Position numbers and translations under genes: made by a program. From an uncultured Lysobacteraceae bacterium (GTDB lineage Bacteria; Pseudomonadota; Gammaproteobacteria; Xanthomonadales; Rhodanobacteraceae), in NCBI GenBank assembly GCA_946480705.1, contig CAMLLF010000265.1:1-6068 (forward strand): 6,068 bases of DNA, in the 5' to 3' direction. This document shows positions 1 through 5,901 of the stretch, piece after piece; the stretch's first letter is position 1, and each line of letters starts with the position of its first letter. The notes below the pieces were generated by a model. It worked only from the letters and a program-made list of their open reading frames with translations, did no database searches and was not told the DNA's origin.

Positions 1-890
1 GGATTGCCGGTCGTCAGCAGCTTCTCGCCGTAGAAGATCGAGTTCGCGCCGGCCAGGAAACACAGCGCCTGCAGCTCGTCGTTCATCTCGGCGCGGCCGG
101 CGGACAGGCGCACCATCGACTGCGGCATCAGCAGCCGCGCGACGGCGATCGTGCGCACGAACTCGAACGAATCGAGCAGCGCGGTGCCCGCGAGCGGCGT
201 GCCGGCGACCTGCACCAGATGGTTGATCGGCACCGAGGCCGGATGCTCCGGCAGATTGGCCAGCGTCTGCAGCAGGCCGGCGCGCTGGTCGCGCGTCTCG
301 CCCATGCCGACGATGCCGCCGCAGCAGGTCTTCATGCCGGCATGGCGTACGTGTTCCAGCGTGTCCAGGCGGTCCTGGTATTCGCGCGTCTTGATGATGT
401 CGCCGTAGAACTCCGGCGCCGTATCGAGATTGTGGTTGTAGTAGTCGAGGCCGGCAGCCTTCAGCGTCTGCGCCTGCTCGCCGCTGAGCATGCCGAGCGT
501 CGCGCAGGTTTCGAGGCCGAGCGACTTCACCGCGCCGACCATCTCGGCGACCTTGCCGACGTCCTTGTCCTTCGGCGAGCGCCACGCGGCGCCCATGCAG
601 AAGCGCGTCGCGCCGGCGGCCTTGGCCTGGCGCGCCTTGTCGAGGACGACGTCGAGCGTCATGAGCTTCTCGGCCTTGAGGCCGGTCGCATAGCGCGCGC
701 TCTGCGGGCAGTAGGCGCAGTCCTCGGGACAGCCGCCGGTCTTGATCGACAGCAGTGTCGAGACCTGCACGGCGTTGGCGTCGAAGTGTTCGCGATGCAC
801 CTGCTGGGCACGGTGCAGCAGGTCGGCGAAGGGCAGGTCGAACAGAGCGAGCACTTCCTCGCGCGTCCAGTCGTGGCGTAGGGCTGTCAT
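1..890 (-). CDS. bioB: Biotin synthase BioB (3' end cut by window edge)
   Basis: Biotin synthase is a cytoplasmic radical-SAM enzyme that inserts sulfur into dethiobiotin in the last step of biotin synthesis. Reverse translation from the ATG at 890-888 gives 296 codons before the left edge, beginning [20 protein letters not shown]; the family is usually about 320-350 residues, so roughly 50 C-terminal residues lie outside. The radical-SAM motif CPEDCAYC supplies Cys54, Cys58 and Cys61 for the [4Fe-4S] cluster. The ligands of the sulfur-donating [2Fe-2S] cluster are also visible: Cys98 (RFCMGAAW), Cys129, Cys189 and Arg261 (VRLSAGR), each one position after the E. coli residue. YYNHNLDT (150-157) and GGIVGMGET (191-199) are family signatures. 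The start aligns well with E. coli BioB, although no clear Shine-Dalgarno precedes it. It is transcribed away from comF. All catalytic residues in view are intact, so it should be functional if the missing end is normal. Confidence 0.97.
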   Translation of the reverse strand, partial: MTALRHDWTREEVLALFDLPFADLLHRAQQVHREHFDANAVQVSTLLSIKTGGCPEDCAYCPQSARYATGLKAEKLMTLDVVLDKARQAKAAGATRFCMGAAWRSPKDKDVGKVAEMVGAVKSLGLETCATLGMLSGEQAQTLKAAGLDYYNHNLDTAPEFYGDIIKTREYQDRLDTLEHVRHAGMKTCCGGIVGMGETRDQRAGLLQTLANLPEHPASVPINHLVQVAGTPLAGTALLDSFEFVRTIAVARLLMPQSMVRLSAGRAEMNDELQALCFLAGANSIFYGEKLLTTGN

Positions 891-911
891 GGGCGGTCGC
901 CGGCGGATAAA
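884..911 (+). promoter_or_regulatory. Candidate sigma70 promoter for comF
   Basis: On the plus strand CTGTCA (884-889, four of six to consensus) is separated by 16 bases from GATAAA (906-911, four of six), the only AT-rich hexamer in this gap. Transcription would start near 918, leaving a leader of about 34 bases that includes the GGAGG at 939-943. The -35 box overlaps the first codons of the divergent bioB. Both boxes are imperfect, so this is a plausible site only. Confidence 0.3.
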
Positions 912-921
912 TTCGGGCGCG

Positions 922-950
922 AGTGTCCGGGCCGCGGCGGAGGCTGTCAA
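922..950 (-). promoter_or_regulatory. Candidate sigma70 promoter for bioB
   Basis: On the minus strand a perfect TTGACA (950-945) is followed after 17 bases by GACACT (927-922), which matches three of six consensus bases in the -10 box. Transcription would start near 915 and leave a leader of about 25 bases before the bioB ATG. The -35 box lies in the interval between the comF Shine-Dalgarno and its TTG start, so the two genes' signals interlock. I see no recognisable biotin-repressor operator. The perfect -35 and ideal spacing support the call; the weak -10 limits it. Confidence 0.45.
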
Positions 951-954
951 CTTG
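939..954 (+). promoter_or_regulatory. Ribosome binding site and TTG start of comF
   Basis: GGAGG at 939-943 lies 8 bases before a TTG at 952-954. This is the only strong Shine-Dalgarno near the comF 5' end and decides the start. The in-frame ATG at 889 has no such site and would overlap the bioB start codon. Starting at the TTG gives [20 protein letters not shown], followed at once by the first zinc-ribbon cysteines, as expected for ComF proteins. Confidence 0.7.
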
Positions 955-1680
955 AAAGCGCATTCGCCGGTTGACGGCTGGCTGCAGCGGCTCGGCTTCG
1001 CGCTGCTGCCGTCGCGCTGCCTGCTCTGCGGCGAAGCGGGCATACGCGCGCGCGATCTCTGCGCCGGCTGCCGCGCCGACTTCGGACTCAACGAACCCTC
1101 CTGCGCCTGCTGCGGCCTGCCGTTGCCGCAAGCGGCCGCCTGGTGCGGCCGCTGCCTCAAGCGCCGGCCCGCGTTCGCCGCGACCTGGGCGCCGCTGCGC
1201 TATGCGCCGCCGCTGGCCGGGCTGCTGACGCGCTTCAAGTTCGGCGGCGATCTGGCCGCCGGCCGCGTGATCGCCGACGTCGCGCTCGAATGCTGGAACG
1301 CCGCGCCGCCGGCGCGCCCCGACGTACTGCTGCCGGTGCCGCTGCACGTCGACCGCCTGCGCGAGCGCGGCTACAACCAGGCGCTGGAACTCGCCCGGAC
1401 GATCGCGCGCGGCACCGGAATTCCATTGCTGCCCGACACGCTGCAGCGCCCGCACGCGACGCCGCCGCAAAGCGGCCTCGGCGCACTCGCCCGCCGCCGC
1501 AACCTGCGCCGCGCCTTCGCCGTACGCGCCGGAACCGTTTTGCCGGCACACGTCGCGGTCATCGACGACGTCATGACCACCGGCGCGACCGCGCAGGAAT
1601 GCGCGCTCGCGCTGCGCCGGGCGGGGGTGCGGCGGGTGGATGTCTGGGCGATTGCGCGAGCAAGCACGGGGCAGAAATGA
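952..1680 (+). CDS. comF: ComF family protein (double zinc ribbon plus phosphoribosyltransferase fold)
   Basis: ComF/GntX-type proteins combine an N-terminal zinc ribbon with a type I phosphoribosyltransferase fold. They are tied to DNA uptake in naturally competent bacteria or to use of external DNA, but their exact reaction is not settled. From the TTG at 952 the product is 242 residues, the normal size. Four cysteine pairs are visible: Cys23/Cys26, Cys37/Cys40, Cys51/Cys54 (CACC) and Cys65/Cys68, followed by [10 protein letters not shown]. The phosphoribosyltransferase part carries LLPVPLH (126-132), [15 protein letters not shown] (135-149), and the PRPP loop [13 protein letters not shown] (201-213) with the acidic pair Asp205-Asp206. 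A longer version from the ATG at 889 is possible but lacks a ribosome site. The gene is divergent from bioB, an arrangement I associate with Xanthomonadales, and convergent with ubiA. Nothing in it looks broken. Confidence 0.94.
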   Translation: MKAHSPVDGWLQRLGFALLPSRCLLCGEAGIRARDLCAGCRADFGLNEPSCACCGLPLPQAAAWCGRCLKRRPAFAATWAPLRYAPPLAGLLTRFKFGGDLAAGRVIADVALECWNAAPPARPDVLLPVPLHVDRLRERGYNQALELARTIARGTGIPLLPDTLQRPHATPPQSGLGALARRRNLRRAFAVRAGTVLPAHVAVIDDVMTTGATAQECALALRRAGVRRVDVWAIARASTGQK

Positions 1681-1682
1681 GT

Positions 1683-1745
1683 GGGAGGAGTGAGAAAAGA
1701 GAGAAATGCGGTATCCACGCGGGACTCTCGTTTCTCACTCCTCCC
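1683..1745. repeat. Large inverted repeat between convergent comF and ubiA; possible bidirectional terminator
   Basis: The arms GGGAGGAGTGAGAAA (1683-1697) and TTTCTCACTCCTCCC (1731-1745) are perfect 15-bp reverse complements. After one unpaired position on each side, GAGAG (1699-1703) pairs with CTCTC (1725-1729), and GCG (1708-1710) can pair with CGC (1718-1720) near the tip. The structure fills the space between the comF stop (1680) and the ubiA stop (1760) and could end transcription from both sides. Neither side has a clear T tract, so it is not a textbook intrinsic terminator. The purine-rich AGGAGTGAGAAA wording recalls dispersed intergenic repeats of Xanthomonadaceae genomes, which is recollection and not tested here. 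Confidence 0.7.
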
Positions 1746-1752
1746 GCACGTT

Positions 1753-1768
1753 CCTGCGCTCACGCAGG
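1753..1768. terminator. Small hairpin with the ubiA stop codon in its loop
   Basis: CCTGCG (1753-1758) and CGCAGG (1763-1768) form a perfect 6-bp stem around a four-base loop at 1759-1762, which contains the ubiA stop codon (1760-1762, TGA on the minus strand). It could slow ribosomes or polymerase before the larger inverted repeat. There is no T tract, and stems this short occur by chance in GC-rich DNA. Confidence 0.25.
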
Positions 1769-3946
1769 CTGCAACGCCAGCGCCAGACAGACCCCCGCCC
1801 AGACCGCCATCCCGAGCCACAGGTTGTTGCGGAACGCGGCGAAGCAGGCGGCGCGGTCGCGCTCGCGGATCAGGTATTGCTGCCAGATGGAGAGTCCGGC
1901 CGCGGCGGCGACGCCGAGGTAGTAGGTCCAGTGCAGGTCCGCGCGCGTGCCGACCAGCACGAGCGCGAGCAGCAGCGTGCCCATGAGCACACCGAGGATC
2001 ATGCGGTCGTCGTCGCCGAACAGGATCGCCGTCGACTTCGAGCCGGCGGCGATGTCCTCGTCGCGGTCGACCATCGCGTACTGCGTGTCGTAGATCGTCG
2101 CCCAGACCACGTTCGCGACGAACAGCAGCCAGCACAGCGGCGGCAATGCCTGGAACCACGTGACGCTGGGAGCGCCGCCGTTGACTGCGGCGAAGGCCAT
2201 CGGAATCGACCAGCCGAACGCGGCCCCGAGCACGACCTGCGGCAGGTGCGTGTAGCGCTTGGCGAACGGATACAGCGTCGCGAGCGCCGCGCCGGCGAAG
2301 GACAGCTTGACCGTCATCGAATTCGTCAGCAGCACGAGCCCGAAGGCAAGCACCAGCAGCACGATGAACAGCACGAGTGCCGCGCGCGGCGTCACGCGTC
2401 CTGCGGCGATCGGCCGGCCGCGCGTGCGCTCGACCTGCGGATCGAGCCAGCGGTCGGCGTAGTCGTTGATGACGCAGCCGGCCGCGCGCATCAGGAACAC
2501 GCCGAGCGTGAAGATCACCAGCAGCTTGGGCGGCGGAAAGTCGCCGGCCGCGAGCCACAGTGCCCACCAGGTCGGCCAGAGCAGCAGCAGTGCGCCGATC
2601 GGCCGGTCCATGCGCATGAGCACGAGGTAGTCGCGCGCGGTATCGCGCCAGGGTTTCGGCAGCAGCTTCAACAGCGCTTCGAGCACGCCGCGCGAGCGCG
2701 CCGAGGCGTCGGCCGGATGCGCCGGCGCGGCCTTGTCGCGCGGAGCGGACTTGCCGCCCGATTTCGATGCCGGCGCGGCCGCTTTCGCGGCCGGAGCCGG
2801 CTTGGACTTCGTGCCGCGCGGCAGCAGGAACGCCGGCGGTTCGCCGGCCGGTTCCGGCGGCACGACGACCGGTGCTGCCGCGGATGCGTGGGGTGCAGCT
2901 GGCACTCGCGATGCGGCGGGAGGACTCGGTGCGGGTGAGGTCGCCGCGGTCGGACCGGGCGCGCGCGCGGCGGCGGGCGGTGTCGTGGCAGGTGCCGGCG
3001 GTTTCGCCGGCGCCTGCGCGCCGGGCGCCGGTGCGGCGGACTTCGCCACGCCAGTCGCCGGCGGCGGTGCCGCGGGTCGCGCCGCTGTCGCGATCGGCGC
3101 AGGCGCGGCCGGTCGTGGCATCACTGGATCAGCCGGCACCGGCACGGCCGGTCTCGGCGGTGCCGATGGCGGAACGTTCGGCGTGCGCGCGACCGGCGTA
3201 GCGGGCGGCGGTGCCGTCGGTTTCGCGGTCACCGGCGCGGCGGGAGGTGGTGCGGCGGGAAGAGGTGCGGCGGGCTTCGGCGTCATCGGCGTTGCGACCG
3301 GCGCAGCAGCCGGCTTCGTCAGCGACGGCGACGCGGCCGGCGACGCGGCCGGTCTGGGCACCACGGGCGTTGCAACCGGCGGTGCAACCGGATTCGTCGC
3401 TGGCGGCGCTGCAGCCGCCGGCGCGGCGGGCTTCTGCACACCGGGTGCTGCTGTCGACGGCGTTGCCGGTTTCGGTATCGCCGGTGCGGCGGTCTGAGGT
3501 GCAGCCGGCTTCGGTAGCGGCGGTGCGGCAGTCGGCGGTGCGGCCGGCTCCGACACGACTGACGCGGACGCCGGTGATGCGGTCGGTTTCGCCGTGACGG
3601 GAGCAGCGCCGGTCGGCGTCGACGCCGGCGGCGTTGCGGGCTGAGGCGGAGCCGGCTTCGGCACGGCGGGCGCCGTGACCGGCGTCGAAGAAACCGCGGG
3701 CGCAGCCGCGGCAGGCGTAGCCGATGGTTGCGGCGGCGGCGCGGATGGTCGCGCCGATGCCGGATCCGCCGCTGGCGCTGCTGCTACAGGCTTCGCCGCG
3801 CGCGGCGCGCGTGCGCGCGGTGCCGTTGCGGCCTCGGTGTCGTCCGTCGCGACCGCTTTCGTCGCGCGCGGCGCGCGCGCTTGCGGCGTCGTCACCGTCG
3901 CCGCTCGCCGCGCCCGCTTCCGCCGCGGCCGGCTTGCGCGGCGCAC
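1760..3946 (-). CDS. ubiA: 4-hydroxybenzoate polyprenyltransferase UbiA with long Ala/Pro-rich N-terminal extension
   Basis: UbiA is an inner-membrane prenyltransferase that attaches the polyprenyl tail to 4-hydroxybenzoate in ubiquinone synthesis. The uninterrupted frame gives 728 residues from a GTG at 3946. The enzyme is the last ~299 residues (430-728, bases 2659-1763), starting [20 protein letters not shown], which by itself is the usual family length. Both Asp-rich, Mg-diphosphate-binding motifs are present: NDYADRWLD (494-502) and [13 protein letters not shown] (619-631), the latter followed by KSTAILFG. Eight or nine hydrophobic segments are visible, for example about 448-466, 474-492, 522-540 and 708-726. 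Residues 1-429 are low complexity (Ala, Pro, Thr, Lys) with tandem 13-mers, and no normal UbiA has this. The GTG at 3946 has no ribosome site, and the true start is probably the ATG at 4067 in another frame (separate entry). A GTG at 2686 could give a near-canonical enzyme but also lacks a ribosome site. Function is certain from the domain; the start is not. Confidence 0.93.
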   Translation of the reverse strand: MRRASRPRRKRARRAATVTTPQARAPRATKAVATDDTEAATAPRARAPRAAKPVAAAPAADPASARPSAPPPQPSATPAAAAPAVSSTPVTAPAVPKPAPPQPATPPASTPTGAAPVTAKPTASPASASVVSEPAAPPTAAPPLPKPAAPQTAAPAIPKPATPSTAAPGVQKPAAPAAAAPPATNPVAPPVATPVVPRPAASPAASPSLTKPAAAPVATPMTPKPAAPLPAAPPPAAPVTAKPTAPPPATPVARTPNVPPSAPPRPAVPVPADPVMPRPAAPAPIATAARPAAPPPATGVAKSAAPAPGAQAPAKPPAPATTPPAAARAPGPTAATSPAPSPPAASRVPAAPHASAAAPVVVPPEPAGEPPAFLLPRGTKSKPAPAAKAAAPASKSGGKSAPRDKAAPAHPADASARSRGVLEALLKLLPKPWRDTARDYLVLMRMDRPIGALLLLWPTWWALWLAAGDFPPPKLLVIFTLGVFLMRAAGCVINDYADRWLDPQVERTRGRPIAAGRVTPRAALVLFIVLLVLAFGLVLLTNSMTVKLSFAGAALATLYPFAKRYTHLPQVVLGAAFGWSIPMAFAAVNGGAPSVTWFQALPPLCWLLFVANVVWATIYDTQYAMVDRDEDIAAGSKSTAILFGDDDRMILGVLMGTLLLALVLVGTRADLHWTYYLGVAAAAGLSIWQQYLIRERDRAACFAAFRNNLWLGMAVWAGVCLALALQPA
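3245..3595 (-). repeat. Tandem 13-residue (39-bp) repeats in the UbiA extension
   Basis: Residues 118-234 of the 728-residue frame divide without gaps into nine 13-residue units, among them [65 protein letters not shown] and [14 protein letters not shown] rough consensus is xxKPAAPxxAxPx. An outlying unit [13 protein letters not shown] sits at 95-107. A five-residue spacer (235-239) is followed by [13 protein letters not shown] (240-252), nearly the same as the first unit [13 protein letters not shown] (118-130), which hints at an older larger duplication. At DNA level the units differ at many third positions (GCA, GCT, GCC and GCG for Ala; CCG, CCT, CCA and CCC for Pro), so the array is old or kept by selection on the peptide. 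The expected structure is an extended, mostly uncharged linker. Confidence 0.8.
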
Positions 3947-4067
3947 GCGGTTTCGGCGGCGGTTTCGGCGCGGCCGCGTCGTCGGTGCTGCTGCGGCGGC
4001 TGCGCGGCTTCGTGCCGGGCGTCGTTGCGGCGTCGTCCGTATCGGGCGCGTCGGTCTTCTTGCTCAT
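3870..4067 (-). other. Probable true N-terminus of the UbiA extension, displaced by a frameshift
   Basis: From the ATG at 4067-4065 a different frame reads [20 protein letters not shown] and goes on Lys/Arg/Pro/Ala-rich through [19 protein letters not shown] to about residue 63. After that its composition changes abruptly to Arg/Gly/Ser/His/Cys, typical of an out-of-frame shadow. The 728-residue ubiA frame takes over the earlier style just there ([19 protein letters not shown]). The motif RAPR occurs at residues 41-44 in this frame (3947-3936), then twice in the ubiA frame (3877-3866 and 3811-3800), so the switch lies between about 3936 and 3877 or just downstream. One base removed or two added would restore a single gene of about 768-769 residues. 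The CG/GC dinucleotide tract at 3863-3880 is the likeliest slip point. A promoter-like TACACT lies just before this ATG. Confidence 0.6.
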
Positions 4068-4079
4068 TGCGCGAGTGTA
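4067..4079 (-). promoter_or_regulatory. Candidate -10 box and leaderless start for ubiA
   Basis: TACACT (4079-4074 on the minus strand, four of six to the -10 consensus, preceded by GC) lies six bases before the ATG at 4067. Transcription would therefore start at or next to the A of the ATG, giving a leaderless message. This fits the absence of a Shine-Dalgarno and supports 4067 as the start. No convincing -35 box is found 16-18 bases upstream. Confidence 0.4.
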
Positions 4080-4093
4080 GCCCGCATGGCTAG

Positions 4094-4110
4094 CGATGCA
4101 GCGTGCATCG
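4094..4110. promoter_or_regulatory. 17-bp dyad upstream of ubiA, possible operator
   Basis: CGATGCA (4094-4100) and TGCATCG (4104-4110) are perfect 7-bp inverted arms around GCG. If ubiA transcription starts at 4067, the dyad is centred at about -35, where a bound protein would meet RNA polymerase. It also lies downstream of cpdB and could be a weak hairpin, but it has no T tract. I do not recognise it as the site of a particular regulator. Confidence 0.35.
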
Positions 4111-4118
4111 GGCGCATT

Positions 4119-4145
4119 GCCGCGCGCCGCTACCGCGCACGCGGC
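4119..4145 (-). terminator. Weak candidate terminator hairpin after cpdB
   Basis: GCCGCGCGC (4119-4127) and GCACGCGGC (4137-4145) pair over nine positions with one C-A mismatch around a nine-base loop. The hairpin begins 17 bases past the cpdB stop codon (4162-4164) in the direction of transcription. No T tract follows, so it is at best an atypical terminator, and GC-rich DNA gives such stems by chance. Confidence 0.25.
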
Positions 4146-4161
4146 ACCGGTGTTTCAGTGC

Positions 4162-5901
4162 TCAGGGCGAAAAACTATACGTTGCGGTCCCGTCGCCGTT
4201 GTCCTTGAGCTCGCGGACGCCGTTCAGTCCGTTCGCCTTGGCCACGTCGGCCTGGCCCGCGCGCGTGCGGAACGTCGCCGGCGCCTTGAGCTTCAGCGGC
4301 GCGAAACGGATCGGGCTCGGCTCGATCGCGCTGCGCGCGACCTTCGGATGCGCCTTCAGCCATTCGATGATGACGTCGCGGTTCGTCGTTTCCGACGACA
4401 TCACGATGTTCTTGCCGTCGAGCCCCGGAATGTTGCCGCTGCCGCTCGCGCGGTAGTTGTTCGTCGAGACGATGAACGGCTGGTCGGGCTTGACCGGCTT
4501 GCCGGCGTGTTCGAGCTTGACGATCCGTTCGCCCGGCGCGCGGCTGAGATCGATCGTGTAGGCGAGCAGCCCCTGGATCACGTCGAAGTTGTAGGTCGGC
4601 ACGCGCGTGTTGATGAGCGGCTGCGCCTCGGTCGAGGCCGGGTCGAGGCGGTTGAAGCGCTCGGCCGCTTTTTCAAGCCAGCCCTTGAGGATCGCGCCGT
4701 CGATCTTCACCGCGGCGATGGTGTTCGGATACAGATACAGGTCGGCCGCGCTCTTGATCGTGACCTTGCCGGGCTTCACGTCGCTGTAGTCCTCGGGACC
4801 GGCGAAGCCGGCCTTGAACGCGGCGGCGGCCGACAGTACCGGAATGCCGGCGAGGTCGGGACGCTCGGCCTTGATCCACTGCTCGGTGTACTCGCGCTGC
4901 GCCGCGTTGACGACGCCGAGCGCGCTGACGTCGCCCTGGTCGGCGAAGTAGGTGCTCATGCGGAACTCGGTCTGGCCGATCGCCGTGTCGACCCAGGCGA
5001 TCGTCGCACGATGCTCGGCGTCGACGATCTTCGCGATCTCCGCGTCGGGGGCGACGCACTCGCCGTCCTTCGGGCAGATCGGACGCACTTCGCTGTAGCT
5101 CTTGTCCTTGACGACCTGCCAGCGGTTGCCGCGGCGTTCGAGCGCGAGCTTGATCACGCCGAGCCCCTTGCCCCAGAAGCTGCCCATGACCGCCGGCACG
5201 CCGCGAACGAAGCCGCGCTCGTTGTCGACCTCGGCCATGTTGTTGAAGCGCGACTTCGGGTTGCTCGCGTTCGGGAACGTGTCGTGCGAATGACCGAGCA
5301 GCATCGCGTCGATGCCCTCGACGCTGGCGAGATGCCAGTTCGCGTTTTCCATGTCGCTGGTATACGCCGAAGGATTCAGTCCGCCATGCGACACCGCGAC
5401 GACGAGATCGACCTTCTGCGCGCGCAGCTCGGGCAGATACTTCTGCGCGGCTTCGACGACGCCGAGCACGGTGACCTTGCCTTCGAGATTGCGCTTGTCC
5501 CATTTGAGGATCGGCGGCGGCGCGAAGCCGAGCACGCCGACGCGCAGCGGCACGCTGAGCGCGCTGCCGTCCGGCGTGTAGGCGGTGATGTTCTTCTCGA
5601 CGACCAGCCAGGGCCGGTACAGCGGCTTGCCGTCGCGCGCGTTGTATACATTGGTGAGAACGAGCGGGAACGTCGGTCCCTGGCACTGTTGCGGATTCAC
5701 GCCGTCGACGGCCATCGGCGTGCCGGTGACCTGGGCGAGAAAATCCAGGCCGTAGTTGAATTCGTGATTGCCGATCGCGCCGGCGTCGTAGCCCAGCACG
5801 TCCATCGCCTTGTAGGTCGCGAGCTTCTGCGAGCAGGGCAGGCGTTCGGCCAGCGCCTGATAGTCCGACAGCGCGGTGCCCTGGATCGTGTCGCCGTCGT
5901 C
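4162..5901 (-). CDS. cpdB: 2',3'-cyclic-nucleotide 2'-phosphodiesterase/3'-nucleotidase, CpdB type (N-terminus missing)
   Basis: CpdB is a periplasmic metallophosphoesterase that hydrolyses 2',3'-cyclic nucleotides and 3'-nucleotides for nucleotide scavenging. Numbering is from the GTG at 6045 of the 627-residue open frame, of which about 49-627 are CpdB. Metal-site motifs are DDGDTIQG (49-56), GNHEFNYG (92-99), AVSHGG (217-222) and LLGHSHDTFP (249-258). The C-terminal 5'-nucleotidase domain (about 355-540) shows VLSAAAAFKAG (403-413), KSAADLYLYPNTIAAVKIDG (431-450), YNFDVIQG (485-492) and TNNYRASGSG (528-537). The E. coli protein is about 647 residues and has, before the GD motif, a signal peptide and the first metal motif (TDLH). 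Here that ~75-residue part is absent, replaced in frame by a piece of an unrelated carbamoyltransferase. As written, the product would lack export and one metal-ligand motif and is unlikely to be active. It runs towards ubiA with a 94-base gap and is probably a separate unit. Confidence 0.92.
   Translation of the reverse strand, partial: DDGDTIQGTALSDYQALAERLPCSQKLATYKAMDVLGYDAGAIGNHEFNYGLDFLAQVTGTPMAVDGVNPQQCQGPTFPLVLTNVYNARDGKPLYRPWLVVEKNITAYTPDGSALSVPLRVGVLGFAPPPILKWDKRNLEGKVTVLGVVEAAQKYLPELRAQKVDLVVAVSHGGLNPSAYTSDMENANWHLASVEGIDAMLLGHSHDTFPNASNPKSRFNNMAEVDNERGFVRGVPAVMGSFWGKGLGVIKLALERRGNRWQVVKDKSYSEVRPICPKDGECVAPDAEIAKIVDAEHRATIAWVDTAIGQTEFRMSTYFADQGDVSALGVVNAAQREYTEQWIKAERPDLAGIPVLSAAAAFKAGFAGPEDYSDVKPGKVTIKSAADLYLYPNTIAAVKIDGAILKGWLEKAAERFNRLDPASTEAQPLINTRVPTYNFDVIQGLLAYTIDLSRAPGERIVKLEHAGKPVKPDQPFIVSTNNYRASGSGNIPGLDGKNIVMSSETTNRDVIIEWLKAHPKVARSAIEPSPIRFAPLKLKAPATFRTRAGQADVAKANGLNGVRELKDNGDGTATYSFSP

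Noticed and set aside
219..881. Plus-strand open frame of 220 codons opposite bioB
   Set aside because: The minus strand encodes BioB with all its cluster ligands; the plus frame is rich in Arg, Ala and Val with no motif and is an antisense shadow.
1371..2567. Minus-strand open frame of 398 codons overlapping both comF and ubiA
   Set aside because: It runs out of frame with ubiA and antisense to comF, is Arg/Ala-rich with no known motif, and is typical of GC-rich shadow frames.
1706..2938. Plus-strand open frame of 410 codons rich in Arg, Gln, His and Glu, opposite ubiA
   Set aside because: It is antisense to the UbiA membrane domain; Leu/Val/Ala codons read backwards give Gln/Glu/Asp/His/Arg. 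No start signal or domain is seen.
2733..3497. Plus-strand open frame of 254 codons, Gly/Ala-rich, resembling a PE-PGRS type protein
   Set aside because: It is antisense to the Ala/Pro repeats of the ubiA extension; Pro and Ala codons read backwards give Gly and Ala and hardly ever a stop. No ribosome site, no recognisable domain, and it ends within the repeats.
3797..3880. CG/GC-rich runs as possible Z-DNA or a replication or attachment site
   Set aside because: They encode repeated Ala-Arg-Ala-Pro-Arg codons in very GC-rich DNA; nothing else (direct repeats, dnaA boxes, an integrase) supports a special site.
4673..5686. Minus-strand open frame of 337 codons within cpdB
   Set aside because: Out of frame with the clear CpdB motifs and Arg-rich without domains; a shadow.
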